From: Burkholderiaceae bacterium
GTDB lineage: Bacteria; Pseudomonadota; Gammaproteobacteria; Burkholderiales; Burkholderiaceae_C
Assembly (NCBI GenBank): GCA_019751915.1
Contig: JAIEMS010000021.1
Coordinates: 17,288 to 81,287 of the forward strand
DNA length: 64,000 bases
Direction of reading: 5' to 3'
Both the position numbers and the translations under genes were made by a program. Below the pieces are notes generated by a model. That model searched no databases, was not told the DNA's origin, and worked only from the letters and a program-made list of their open reading frames with translations. Position 1 is the stretch's first letter; each line of letters begins with the position of its first letter. This document shows, in pieces, positions 1 through 7,719 of this stretch.

Positions 1-267
1 AGGCGTGTCTTGGTGCACTGCTCGGATCGGTCTGGCGCGGGTGTCGCGCAGCACCCCGACGGCATTGACCACGGCATCGATGCCTTGCAGCCGGGGCAAC
101 CACGCGGCGGCCGTGGTGTCGTGGGCAAAATCCATGGACACCTGATCGGCACGCAAGCTCTGCTGGCGCGGCGATACACCACACTGCACGGTGTGCCCAG
201 CCTCTAGCAGGGCGGTTTTCAGGGTGTGACCAATAAAGCCGGTTGATCCGGTCAGGAGGATGTTCAT
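1..267 (-). CDS. SDR-family NAD(P)-dependent epimerase/oxidoreductase, N-terminal part (3' end outside window)
   Basis: The first 89 residues are present and the reading frame runs off the left edge. The start (ATG at 267-265) is followed at once by MNILLTGSTGFIG, the glycine-rich nucleotide-binding motif of atypical or extended short-chain dehydrogenases, and later by the NAVGVLRDT segment that follows beta-strand 4 in NDUFA9/epimerase-like members. These proteins bind NAD(P) in a Rossmann fold. The substrate cannot be told from this part. Many betaproteobacterial homologues carry a C-terminal DoxX-like membrane domain, which would lie outside the window. The gene is divergent from the hydrolase gene, with a 179-base gap in which I see no confident regulatory site. 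Confidence 0.8.
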   Translation of the reverse strand, partial: MNILLTGSTGFIGHTLKTALLEAGHTVQCGVSPRQQSLRADQVSMDFAHDTTAAAWLPRLQGIDAVVNAVGVLRDTRARPIRAVHQDTP

Positions 268-446
268 AGCGGGACTCCAGTCGGGTTTTGTACCGCACGA
301 TAGGGCAGTGGGCCATTGTGCGCTTGGGGCGGTGGCGTTTGCACCCAGTCCGATTCGGGGCTTGTGCTGGGCGCACAGACACGGTGCAGGCAAAGCGCCT
401 AGACTGTGGCCTCTGTTTTGTCCGTCGTTTGCTGGGAGGCCTTTCC

Positions 447-1343
447 ATGTTGCAGGGAGATTTTCAATCCGATGTTCACGCTTTGCTGCCCGGACGCAGT
501 ACCGAGGCGGGTAGCACGCGGCGCACTGCATTGCAGGTGGCACTGGGTTTGGGCTACGCTGCGGCCGCAGCACCGCTGATGGCGCAAACGGCCATCGCCA
601 CGCCCGCGCAAGGATTGGATGTCGGCATGGTCAGCTACGACGTGGGCGGTTTTCAGGTGCCTGCCTACCGCGCAGCACCGGCGGGCCAAACGGGGCTACC
701 AGTGGTGCTGGTAGTGCAGGAGATTTTTGGTGTCCATGAATACATCGCCGACATTTGCCGCCGCTTGGCCCAAGTGGGTTATTTGGCGATTGCACCGCAG
801 CTCTACGCCCGTCAGGGGGATCCGGCCCGGTACACCGACATTGCTACGCTGATGAGCGAGGTGGTCGCCAAGGTGCCCGATGCACAGGTCATGGCCGACT
901 TGGATGGCGCGGTGCAGTGGGCCAGCGCCCACGGTGGCGACCCGACCCGCGTGGGCATCACGGGCTTTTGTTGGGGTGGGCGTGCTACTTGGCTGTATGC
1001 CGCGCACGGGCCAGTCAAGGCGGGCGTGGCGTGGTATGGGCGCTTGGCCGGGCAACCCAGCCCCTTGACCCCGAAGCATCCGCTGGACATTGCACCCATC
1101 CTCAAAGCACCCGTGCTGGGTTTGTATGGCGAAAAAGACACCGGCATCCCCCTTGACACGGTAGATAAGATGAAAAAAGCGTTGGCCGATGGCTCTGGCG
1201 CTGCCAAGGCATCGGAGCTGGTGGTCTATCCGGACGCACCCCATGCCTTCCATGCCGACTATCGGCCCAGTTTTCGCCAAGGGCCTGCCGAAGATGGCTG
1301 GAAGCGCACCTTGGCGTGGTTTAAAAAGCACGGTGTTGCCTGA
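447..1343 (+). CDS. Dienelactone hydrolase family protein, probably exported
   Basis: An alpha/beta hydrolase of 298 residues from the chosen start. The nucleophile motif is GFCWGG with Cys175. The acid is in GEKDTG and the histidine in the PHAFHADY segment, which completes the Cys/Asp/His triad of dienelactone hydrolases. I chose ATG 447 because GGGAGG lies 7 bases upstream; an in-frame ATG at 288 would add 53 unlikely residues. The N-terminus carries a twin arginine (residues 25-26) followed by an alanine-rich hydrophobic stretch, suggesting Tat export to the periplasm. That is unusual for catabolic DLHs, which are cytoplasmic, but common in the periplasmic DLH-like paralogues of this phylum. 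The true substrate is unknown. The gene is monocistronic, with a terminator just downstream. Confidence 0.88.
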   Translation: MLQGDFQSDVHALLPGRSTEAGSTRRTALQVALGLGYAAAAAPLMAQTAIATPAQGLDVGMVSYDVGGFQVPAYRAAPAGQTGLPVVLVVQEIFGVHEYIADICRRLAQVGYLAIAPQLYARQGDPARYTDIATLMSEVVAKVPDAQVMADLDGAVQWASAHGGDPTRVGITGFCWGGRATWLYAAHGPVKAGVAWYGRLAGQPSPLTPKHPLDIAPILKAPVLGLYGEKDTGIPLDTVDKMKKALADGSGAAKASELVVYPDAPHAFHADYRPSFRQGPAEDGWKRTLAWFKKHGVA

Positions 1344-1379
1344 TGCGGGCGGGTTGTTAACCCATCGAGCCGCCCCCGC

Positions 1380-1410
1380 AAGCCGCCCGGCACAGGTCAG
1401 GCGGCTTTTT
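1380..1410 (+). terminator. Rho-independent terminator after the dienelactone hydrolase gene
   Basis: An 8-bp perfect stem (AAGCCGCC at 1380-1387 with GGCGGCTT at 1400-1407) closes a 12-base loop and runs into a T tract at 1406-1410. It sits 37 bases after the hydrolase stop codon. Confidence 0.85.
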
Positions 1411-1444
1411 GGTTTTTGCGGCGCAGGGTTGGTATTAGAGAGTA

Positions 1445-1490
1445 AATAGGCCTTTAGGCCGCACAAGGAAAGCGCAAGCAGCTATGGTAT
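1445..1490 (-). repeat. Dispersed palindromic repeat, copy overlapping the ZIP gene start
   Basis: Read on the minus strand it begins CATAGCTGCTTGCGCTTTCC and ends with GGCCTAAAGGCCT. It matches the ATAGCTGCTAGTGCTTG core of the family seen elsewhere in the window. It supplies the ribosome binding region and start codon of the ZIP gene. It is a diverged copy. Confidence 0.5.
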
Positions 1491-2281
1491 TGGTAGCAAT
1501 TATTTTGGCGACATTGGCCGCTGGCATTGGCAGCGTCTGGATGGCGGCGCTGCTGCTACGCACGGGCTTTGGTGGGCGCACTGACAGTGTGGGGCCGCAA
1601 TACCTTTTGAGTCTGGCCGCTGGTGCGCTGCTGGCGACCTCGTTCATGCACCTGCTGCCAGAGGCCTTTGAGGGGCAAGCGGGTGCGCACCAACTGTTCG
1701 CCACTTTGTTGGTGGGCGTGGTGTTTTTCTTTTTACTCGACAAGGCCGAGCTTTGGCACCACGGCCATGAACACAACCACCACGGTCATGGGCACGATCA
1801 CCCCCATGACCATGACCACGCACCCGTTCGCACCGGCGGCTGGACGCTGGTGACTGGCGACAGCGTGCATTGTTTTGGCGATGGGGTGCTGATTGCCTCG
1901 GCTTTTGTGGCCGATTTGCATTTGGGCATGATTGCTGCGATCTCGGTGCTGGCGCACGAAGTGCCACACCACATGGGCGATTTGGTCGTGCTGCGCCAAA
2001 GCAGCGCGAGCCGCCGCATTGCGTTGATGAAGGTGTCGTTGGCCGGTGCGGTGACGGCCATTGGCGGCTTAGTGGGCTACTTTTTGCTCGGCCAGTTGCA
2101 CGACGGGTTGCCGTACTTTTTGGTCATTGCCTCGAGCAGTTTTATTTATGTCGCACTGGCCGATTTGATTCCGCAGTTGCAAAAGCGCTTGTCAGCGCGC
2201 GAGACGGCGCTGCAAATCGCTTGGTTGTTGCTGGGCATGGGCATGGTCACCTTGCTCAGTGGTGCGGCCCACGTCCACTGA
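1484..2281 (+). CDS. ZIP-family divalent metal ion transporter
   Basis: An inner-membrane importer of 265 residues for Zn2+ and related cations. About eight hydrophobic segments are visible. A cytoplasmic loop at residues 91-112 holds more than a dozen histidines alternating with Gly, Asp and Asn, the classical ZIP metal-sensing loop. The two signature motifs are DSVHCFGDG (residues 126-134) in TM4 and HEVPHHMGD (158-166) in TM5. Position 130, usually Asn in the HN-x-x-DG motif and a metal ligand in structurally known ZIPs, is Cys here. The start ATG lies inside a dispersed repeat. The gene ends 19 bases from the convergent methyltransferase gene. No Zur-like operator was recognised. Confidence 0.92.
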   Translation: MVLVAIILATLAAGIGSVWMAALLLRTGFGGRTDSVGPQYLLSLAAGALLATSFMHLLPEAFEGQAGAHQLFATLLVGVVFFFLLDKAELWHHGHEHNHHGHGHDHPHDHDHAPVRTGGWTLVTGDSVHCFGDGVLIASAFVADLHLGMIAAISVLAHEVPHHMGDLVVLRQSSASRRIALMKVSLAGAVTAIGGLVGYFLLGQLHDGLPYFLVIASSSFIYVALADLIPQLQKRLSARETALQIAWLLLGMGMVTLLSGAAHVH

Positions 2282-2300
2282 GTGGCCCTGCTGTGCGCGT

Positions 2301-3101
2301 TCAGCGCCCGATGGCAAACACCGCTGGCGTGTTCTTGTCTGGCCCGCCGCTTTGTTGCCGCCATTGTTTGACGGGCTGGCTGCGGGTGTGGGCGCTTTGC
2401 AGCGTCAGGCCACTGCTGACGGCCAAGCGCGTGTTGGGCTGCAAGGTTTGCACCAGCGCCTGTAGCAAAGCGCCATTGCGGTAAGGCGTTTCGATAAAAA
2501 GCTGCGTTTGGCCGCTTTGTATCGCCAGCGTTTCGAGGGCCTTGATGCGCTGGGTGCGCTCTGCGCCGTCTTGGGGCAGGTAGCCGACAAAAGCAAAGTT
2601 TTGCCCATTCAGGCCGCTGGCTGCCAGCGCCAACAACAGCGACACCGGCCCGACCAGCGGCACTACGGCAAGACCCAAGTCGTGCGCGGCCCGCACCACC
2701 GAGCTGCCCGGATCGGCCACGGCAGGCATGCCCGCTTCACTGACCAAACCGATGTTGTGCCCGGCCAGTGCCGCTGCCAGCAACGGGCGGGCATCGAACA
2801 CGGCAGAGCCTTTGCCACCGTGGTCGCCCTTTTTGTGGACTTCGCGCGGCAGTTCGGTGATGGTTTGTTCTTGCAAAGGCAGCGCCAGTGGGTGCAGCGC
2901 ATCGACGCGCTTCAAGTAGGCGCGGGTGCTTTTGGCGTTCTCGCAGACCCAGTGCGTCAGGCCCGACGCTGCGCGCAGGGTTGCATCGGGCAGGGCATCG
3001 GTCAGGGGCGCTTGGCTATCGCAACCAAAATCGAGCGGGGCCGGCACCAAATAAAGCGTGCCGCGTGTGCTGGGCAGCGCTGTGTTTGCGGCGCTGCTCA
3101 T
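2301..3101 (-). CDS. Tetrapyrrole-methylase-fold SAM-dependent methyltransferase (RsmI-like paralogue)
   Basis: A COG0313-type protein of 266 residues. It has an N-terminal strand GTLYLVPAPL, a SAM-binding segment GLVSEAGMPAVADPGS that corresponds to the VSDAGTP-DPG motif of 16S rRNA 2'-O-methyltransferase RsmI, and a GYLP element later. The motif differences from canonical RsmI and the lack of a linked YraN/LpoA gene suggest the second RsmI-like paralogue found in many betaproteobacteria rather than RsmI itself. The target RNA is therefore uncertain. Its start overlaps the maf stop by 4 bases (ATGA at 3098-3101), so the two are translationally coupled. Confidence 0.82.
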   Translation of the reverse strand: MSSAANTALPSTRGTLYLVPAPLDFGCDSQAPLTDALPDATLRAASGLTHWVCENAKSTRAYLKRVDALHPLALPLQEQTITELPREVHKKGDHGGKGSAVFDARPLLAAALAGHNIGLVSEAGMPAVADPGSSVVRAAHDLGLAVVPLVGPVSLLLALAASGLNGQNFAFVGYLPQDGAERTQRIKALETLAIQSGQTQLFIETPYRNGALLQALVQTLQPNTRLAVSSGLTLQSAHTRSQPVKQWRQQSGGPDKNTPAVFAIGR

Positions 3102-3697
3102 GGCAGCACCAAGCCAGCAGCGCGCAACAGGCGGCAGGTGCGAATCAGCGGCAGGCCAATCAGCGCGGTCGGGTCGTCGCTGACGATGGCATCGAGCAGA
3201 CTGATGCCCAAGCCTTCGCTTTTGGCGCTACCGGCGCAGTCGTAGGGCTGCTCGGCACGCAGGTAGCGCTCGATTTCGTCTTCAGACAGGGCGCGAAAGC
3301 GCACCTCGACCGGGGCCAAATCGACCTGTTCAAACCCGGTGGCGTGGCAAACCACTGCTACGGCAGTTTGAAAAATAACGGTGTGGCCGCTCATCAGCGC
3401 CAGTTGCGCCGCAGCGCGTTCGTGGCTGCCGGGTTTGCCCAGTGCATGACCGGCCAAGTCTGCCACTTGGTCAGAACCAATGACCACCGCGCCGGGGTGC
3501 TGTGCCGCTACAGCGTGGGCCTTGGCCCGTGCCAAGCGCAGCGCCAGCGCGTGGGGCGTTTCGCCGGGCAATGCGGTTTCGTCCACGTCGGGGGCTGCGA
3601 CGGTAAAGGGCAAGCGCAAGCGCTGCAACAATTCGCGCCGGTAGGGCGAGGTCGAGCCCAGAACCAGCGGGCGTTGTGGGGTGGGGGAAGATTGCAT
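3098..3697 (-). CDS. yceF: Maf/YceF-type nucleoside triphosphate pyrophosphatase
   Basis: A Maf-fold house-cleaning enzyme of 199 residues that hydrolyses non-canonical or methylated nucleotides. The N-terminal LVLGSTSPYRRELL is the Maf signature. The catalytic-base region is VIGSDQVA and the C-terminal motif is CAGSAKSEGLG. The GSAKSEGLG form and position next to yceD are typical of the YceF subfamily, for which m7GTP pyrophosphatase activity has been reported in E. coli. The gene is divergent from yceD, with only 25 bases between the start codons, so promoters must overlap the coding starts. Confidence 0.9.
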   Translation of the reverse strand: MQSSPTPQRPLVLGSTSPYRRELLQRLRLPFTVAAPDVDETALPGETPHALALRLARAKAHAVAAQHPGAVVIGSDQVADLAGHALGKPGSHERAAAQLALMSGHTVIFQTAVAVVCHATGFEQVDLAPVEVRFRALSEDEIERYLRAEQPYDCAGSAKSEGLGISLLDAIVSDDPTALIGLPLIRTCRLLRAAGLVLP

Positions 3698-3722
3698 GGC
3701 CCGATTCTCTTACACTGCGCCC

Positions 3723-4274
3723 ATGACCAAGATATTCCACCCCGAGAGACTGGATGTCAAAGCCTTTGCTAAGGCGGGCGGACATCTGGCAGGCCACGAC
3801 ACTTTGCTCAAGTACGAACGCCTGGCCCAAGAGGCCCAAGGCTTGCACCCCGATTTGCGTGTCGATTGGCACGCCGATGCTGAGTTGCGCTCCGATGGCG
3901 GCCAAGGGCTGGCACCGTGGTTGCACTTGCGCGCCGAGGCGACTTTGCCCATGGTGTGCCAGCGCTGCCTGACATCGGTCGATGTGCCGTTGTGGGTGGA
4001 ATCGTCGTTTCGTTTTGTCGCCGACGAGGCCACCGCCGAGGCCATGGACGACGAAGTCGAAGAAGACCTGTTGGCCATCAGCCGCGAGTTTGACCTGCAC
4101 GGCTTGATTGAAGACGAGCTGTTGATGGCGCTGCCAGTGGTGCCGCGCCACGACGAATGCCCCGAGCCGGTACCGCTGGCTTCGAGTGACGACGATTTTG
4201 AAGCCGCTTGCGCTGAAAAACCCAATCCATTTGCGGCACTGGCCAGCCTGCGGGTGGACAAGTCGGGCAGCTAA
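3723..4274 (+). CDS. yceD: YceD/DUF177 family protein, probable 23S rRNA accumulation protein
   Basis: An acidic protein of 183 residues. I chose ATG 3723 (MTKIFHPERLDV), which fits family N-termini, over ATG 3681, which overlaps maf. The conserved motifs are CQRCL near residue 80 and the acidic EDELLMALPVVPRHDEC near the end, closing with NPFAAL as in most homologues. YceD lies upstream of rpmF in nearly all proteobacteria and is linked to 23S rRNA accumulation. The exact mechanism is not established. It heads the yceD-rpmF-plsX-fab cluster. Confidence 0.9.
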   Translation: MTKIFHPERLDVKAFAKAGGHLAGHDTLLKYERLAQEAQGLHPDLRVDWHADAELRSDGGQGLAPWLHLRAEATLPMVCQRCLTSVDVPLWVESSFRFVADEATAEAMDDEVEEDLLAISREFDLHGLIEDELLMALPVVPRHDECPEPVPLASSDDDFEAACAEKPNPFAALASLRVDKSGS

Positions 4275-4285
4275 AGCGTTTACGC

Positions 4286-4291
4286 TATAAT
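4286..4291 (+). promoter_or_regulatory. Candidate -10 box for rpmF
   Basis: A perfect TATAAT lies 12 bases after the yceD stop and 88 bases before rpmF, with no good -35. The surrounding string GCTATAATCGAGGGCTT is nearly repeated before rpmB (GCTATAATCTACGGCTT at 30337), suggesting a shared ribosomal-protein promoter form. Confidence 0.55.
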
Positions 4292-4378
4292 CGAGGGCTT
4301 CGCGCGAATCCCTCTCGTGTCTTTTGAATGGGCTGATCGCGTTTTTACCAACCCCCTTTTTCAAGACCAGGAGCCATC

Positions 4379-4561
4379 ATGGCCGTTCAGCAGAACAAAA
4401 AATCCCCTTCCAAGCGTGGCATGCACCGCTCGCACAATGCACTGAATGTGCCTGGCATCGCTGTGGAACCCACCACGGGCGAAACCCACCTGCGTCACCA
4501 CATCAGCCCCAACGGTTTTTACCGTGGCCGTCAAGTGCTGAAGAACAAGTCTGAAGCCTGA
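4379..4561 (+). CDS. rpmF: 50S ribosomal protein L32
   Basis: A 60-residue basic protein with the L32 pattern: [19 protein letters not shown] at the start and the [14 protein letters not shown] segment near the end. The four zinc-binding cysteines of some L32 forms are absent, which is usual for proteobacteria. It is part of the large ribosomal subunit. Its position between yceD and plsX is the standard proteobacterial arrangement linking ribosome and phospholipid synthesis. Confidence 0.97.
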   Translation: MAVQQNKKSPSKRGMHRSHNALNVPGIAVEPTTGETHLRHHISPNGFYRGRQVLKNKSEA

Positions 4562-4584
4562 CATCGTCCAAGGCGCAGACCCGC

Positions 4585-4622
4585 AAGGGCCCGTAGCTAC
4601 TAATTTTGTAGCACGGGCCTTT
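4585..4622 (+). terminator. Long hairpin between rpmF and plsX (attenuator or terminator)
   Basis: The left arm AAGGGCCCGTAGCTAC pairs with GTAGCACGGGCCTT on the right. There are 14 paired bases with two single-base bulges around a 7-base loop, followed by TTTGTTT. The weak T tract suggests partial termination, allowing more rpmF than plsX transcript. The inner GCTACAAAAT word (minus strand) is shared with the dispersed repeat family. Confidence 0.6.
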
Positions 4623-4678
4623 GTTTCGTCTGCGGCATTTTCTCACCCGGCTGCACAGACAGCCCCATACACCTCCCG

Positions 4679-5719
4679 ATGATTACTCTGGCTGTTGATT
4701 GCATGGGGGGCGACCACGGCCCCCGTGTCACCTTGGCGGCATGCCGCCGGTTTTTGGATGAGCACGCCGATGCCCAGTTGCTGCTGGTAGGGCTGCCCGA
4801 GGCTTTGAAGGGCTTTGCCCATGAGCGCGCCACCCTGATCCATGCCAGCGAGGTCGTGACGATGGAAGACCCGGTCGAGGTGGCGCTGCGCCGCAAGAAA
4901 GATTCGTCCATGCGCGTGGCGATCCAGCAAGTCAAGAGCGGCGCAGCGGCGGCGGCTGTCTCGGCGGGCAATACCGGCGCGCTGATGGCGATTGCCCGCT
5001 ACATCCTTAAAACCCTTGATGGCATCGACCGCCCCGCCATTGCCAGCCAGTTGCCCAACGCCTTGGGTGGCTCGACCACGGTGCTCGATTTGGGGGCCAA
5101 TGTCGATTGCACCGAGCAGCATTTGTTGCAGTTTGCGGTGATGGGTTCGGCGCTCGATTCGGTGCTCAAGGGCAAAGAGCAGCCCACGGTGGGTTTGCTC
5201 AACATTGGCGCTGAGGCCATCAAGGGCAGCGAAGTCATCAAAAAAGCCGGTGAGTTGCTGCGCCAAGCGGGCAATTCGGGCAGCCTTAACTTTGTCGGCA
5301 ATGTCGAGGGCAACGACATTTTCAAGGGCACCACCGACATCGTGGTGTGCGATGGCTTTGTCGGCAATGTCGCTCTCAAGACAGGCGAGGGTTTGGCTTT
5401 TATGGTCAGCTCGTTCCTCAAGCAAGAGTTCTCGCGCAACATTTTTACCAAATTGTCGGCCATCATCGCCTATCCGGTGTTATCTGCTTTTAAAAAGCGG
5501 TTAGACCATCGCCGTTACAACGGTGCCGCCTTGTTGGGGCTGCGTGGCTTGGTCTTCAAAAGCCACGGTTCTGCCGACGAACTGGCCTTTGGGCAGGCGC
5601 TCAACCGCGCGTATGATGCAGCCCGCAACAACCTGCTGGATCGGGTTCGTCGCCGTATTGCCAGTGCAGCGCCTTTTTTGCTGCCTGCGGAGGGCGGATC
5701 GGCGCCAGCGTCTATCTGA
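4679..5719 (+). CDS. plsX: Phosphate acyltransferase PlsX
   Basis: A peripheral-membrane enzyme that converts acyl-ACP plus phosphate to acyl-phosphate, the donor for PlsY in phosphatidic acid synthesis. The length of 346 residues is typical. Signature regions visible are [15 protein letters not shown] at the N-terminus, [12 protein letters not shown] near residue 97, GANVDC near 139, and DGFVGN-KTGEG near 225-235. The stop codon TGA overlaps the fabH ATG by one base, so translation is probably coupled. The gene belongs to the rpmF-plsX-fabHDG cluster. Confidence 0.97.
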   Translation: MITLAVDCMGGDHGPRVTLAACRRFLDEHADAQLLLVGLPEALKGFAHERATLIHASEVVTMEDPVEVALRRKKDSSMRVAIQQVKSGAAAAAVSAGNTGALMAIARYILKTLDGIDRPAIASQLPNALGGSTTVLDLGANVDCTEQHLLQFAVMGSALDSVLKGKEQPTVGLLNIGAEAIKGSEVIKKAGELLRQAGNSGSLNFVGNVEGNDIFKGTTDIVVCDGFVGNVALKTGEGLAFMVSSFLKQEFSRNIFTKLSAIIAYPVLSAFKKRLDHRRYNGAALLGLRGLVFKSHGSADELAFGQALNRAYDAARNNLLDRVRRRIASAAPFLLPAEGGSAPASI

Positions 5720-6696
5720 TGAAACCCTACTCCCGCATTACCGGCACTGGCAGCCATTTGCCACCGCGCCGCGTCACCAATGCCGACTTGGTGGCCGAGT
5801 TGGCCGCACAAGGCATTGAAACCACCGACGAATGGATTGTCGAGCGCACGGGCATCCGGGCGCGCCACTTTGCTGCACCCGAGGTCGCGTGCAGCGATTT
5901 GGGGCTAGAGGCGGCGCGCAATGCGTTGCAGGCGGCTGGCTTGCAGGCGCAAGACATTGATTTGCTGATCGTTGCCACATCGACCCCCGATATGGTGTTT
6001 CCTTCGACTGCAGCCATCTTGCAGCACAAGCTCGGGGCCAATGGCTGCGCGGCGTTTGATGTGCAGGCCGTGTGCAGTGGTTTTATTTACGCCCTGACCG
6101 TGGCCGATGCCATGATTCGTGCCGGTGCGGCCACCAAAGCGCTGGTGGTCGGCAGCGAGATTTTTAGCCGCATCCTCGACTTTAACGACCGCACCACCTG
6201 CGTGTTGTTTGGCGATGGTGCCGGTGCCGTGGTGCTGGAGGCTTCGGACGAACCGGGCATTTTGGCAAGCGACCTGCACGCCGATGGCAAGCACGTTGGC
6301 ATCTTGTGCGTTCCCGGCCATGTTTCGGGCGGCAAGGTCACGGGCAGCCCGTTGCTGACGATGGACGGCCAAGCGGTGTTCAAGCTGGCGGTGGGCCTGC
6401 TCGAAAGCGCCGCCCGCGCCACGCTGAACAAAGCTGGTTTGACCGAGGCCGATATTGATTGGCTGGTGCCACACCAAGCCAACATCCGCATCATGCAGAG
6501 CACGGCGCGCAAACTCAAAATGTCGATGGACAAAGTGGTGGTGACGGTGCAAGAGCACGGCAACACCTCGGCCGCCTCGATTCCGCTGGCGCTGGACCAA
6601 GCGGTGCGTTCGGGCCAAGCCCAAAAGGGCCAAACCCTGTTGCTCGAAGGCGTGGGCGGGGGCTTTACGTGGGGTGCTGTGCTCCTAAAATTGTAG
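5719..6696 (+). CDS. fabH: Beta-ketoacyl-ACP synthase III
   Basis: Starts each fatty acid by condensing acetyl-CoA with malonyl-ACP. It has 325 residues. The Cys-His-Asn triad is visible: Cys119 in the DVQAVCSGF motif, His in [10 protein letters not shown] and Asn in EHGNTSAAS. The C-terminal [13 protein letters not shown] is as in family members. Its stop codon TAG lies inside a dispersed palindromic repeat, which also fills the gap to fabD. Confidence 0.97.
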   Translation: MKPYSRITGTGSHLPPRRVTNADLVAELAAQGIETTDEWIVERTGIRARHFAAPEVACSDLGLEAARNALQAAGLQAQDIDLLIVATSTPDMVFPSTAAILQHKLGANGCAAFDVQAVCSGFIYALTVADAMIRAGAATKALVVGSEIFSRILDFNDRTTCVLFGDGAGAVVLEASDEPGILASDLHADGKHVGILCVPGHVSGGKVTGSPLLTMDGQAVFKLAVGLLESAARATLNKAGLTEADIDWLVPHQANIRIMQSTARKLKMSMDKVVVTVQEHGNTSAASIPLALDQAVRSGQAQKGQTLLLEGVGGGFTWGAVLLKL

Positions 6697-6735
6697 CTAC
6701 AAAATAATGCTGCATAAGCGCTAGAGCCTGCTTTT
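6687..6735 (+). repeat. Dispersed palindromic repeat, copy at the fabH stop codon
   Basis: The copy contains TTGTAGCTACAAAATAATGC and AAGCGCTAGAGCC, the two halves of the family. It starts within the last codons of fabH and supplies its stop. The GCTACAAAATAA word recurs exactly in the copy within wzt. Confidence 0.75.
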
Positions 6736-6756
6736 GTTTTATTTTTCAGAAAAACC

Positions 6757-7719
6757 ATGAAATCTTTTGCATTTGTCTTTCCCGGCCAAGGATCGCAAGC
6801 CGTGGGCATGCTCGATGGCTGGGGCGATCACCCGGCAGTGCAGCAAGCGCTGCAAGAGGCCTCGGACGCGCTGGGCGAGGACTTGGGCCGTTTGGTCCAC
6901 GAAGGCCCGAAAGAGCAACTGGCCCTGACCACCAACACCCAGCCAGTGATGCTGGTCGCGGGCGTGGCCGCATGGCGCGTCTGGCAAGCCGAGGGCGGTG
7001 CCATGCCTGCCGCCGTGGCAGGGCACTCGCTGGGCGAGTATTCGGCCTTGGTGGCCGCCGGGGTGCTGACGCTGGCCCAAGCTGCACCGCTGGTGCGTTT
7101 GCGCGCTGCGGCCATGCAAGAGGCCGTGCCAGTGGGCACCGGGGCTATGGCCGCTATTTTGGGTTTAGATGCTGCAAAAGTCATAGCATGCTGTGCAGAA
7201 GTGACGCAGGCTATGGCCCAAAATGGCACTGAAAATGCTGTAGAAGTGGTCGAAGCCGTCAATTTCAACGACCCAGCGCAGACCGTGATTGCTGGCAGCA
7301 AAGCCGCTGTCGAAAAAGCCTGCGAGGTGCTCAAAGCCGCTGGTGCCAAGCGCGCGCTGCCACTGCCGGTGTCGGCCCCGTTTCACTCCAGCCTGATGAA
7401 ACCCGCCGCAGAAAAGCTGCGCGTGGCTCTGGCTGCCACCCCCTTGGCTGCGCCGCAAATCGCGGTGCTCAACAACATCGACGTGGCGGTGCAAACCGAT
7501 GCCGATGCCATCCGCGATGCCCTGTACCGCCAAGCCTTTGGCCCCGTGCGCTGGGTTGAATGCGTGCAGGCGCTCAAGGCGCGCGGCATCACCCACATCG
7601 TCGAATGTGGCCCCGGCAAAGTGCTGGCCGGTTTGGTCAAGCGCATTGATGCCGAATTGGTCGGCGCAGCCCTGTACGACCCCACCACCCTGACCCAAAC
7701 CAAGGAATTGCTGGCATGA
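6757..7719 (+). CDS. fabD: Malonyl-CoA:ACP transacylase
   Basis: Transfers malonyl from CoA to ACP. It has 320 residues, slightly long for the family (about 310). The Ser91 nucleophile lies in GHSLGEYSAL and His210 in the PVSAPFHSSLM motif; QGSQ near the N-terminus forms the oxyanion region. Compared with E. coli FabD there are roughly 13 extra residues after VIACCAEV (around 145-158). That segment matches the dispersed repeat family and may derive from an in-frame insertion. The end overlaps fabG by 4 bases (ATGA). Confidence 0.96.
   Translation: MKSFAFVFPGQGSQAVGMLDGWGDHPAVQQALQEASDALGEDLGRLVHEGPKEQLALTTNTQPVMLVAGVAAWRVWQAEGGAMPAAVAGHSLGEYSALVAAGVLTLAQAAPLVRLRAAAMQEAVPVGTGAMAAILGLDAAKVIACCAEVTQAMAQNGTENAVEVVEAVNFNDPAQTVIAGSKAAVEKACEVLKAAGAKRALPLPVSAPFHSSLMKPAAEKLRVALAATPLAAPQIAVLNNIDVAVQTDADAIRDALYRQAFGPVRWVECVQALKARGITHIVECGPGKVLAGLVKRIDAELVGAALYDPTTLTQTKELLA
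7178..7228 (+). repeat. Degenerate dispersed repeat inside fabD
   Basis: The stretch GTCATAGCATGCTGTGCAG followed by GACGCAGG and CCCAAAAT follows the order and spacing of the family words (ATAGCTGCTAGTGCTTG, AAGCGCTAGAGGCC, AAAAT), with several mismatches. It encodes FabD residues 141-158, where FabD is longer than in E. coli. It is weaker than the era and MmeI-like copies. Confidence 0.4.

Noticed and set aside
288..446. Longer start for the dienelactone hydrolase gene (ATG 288)
   Set aside because: The added 53 residues are Arg/Cys-rich and unlike any export signal, while ATG 447 has a good ribosome binding site and precedes a twin-arginine signal.
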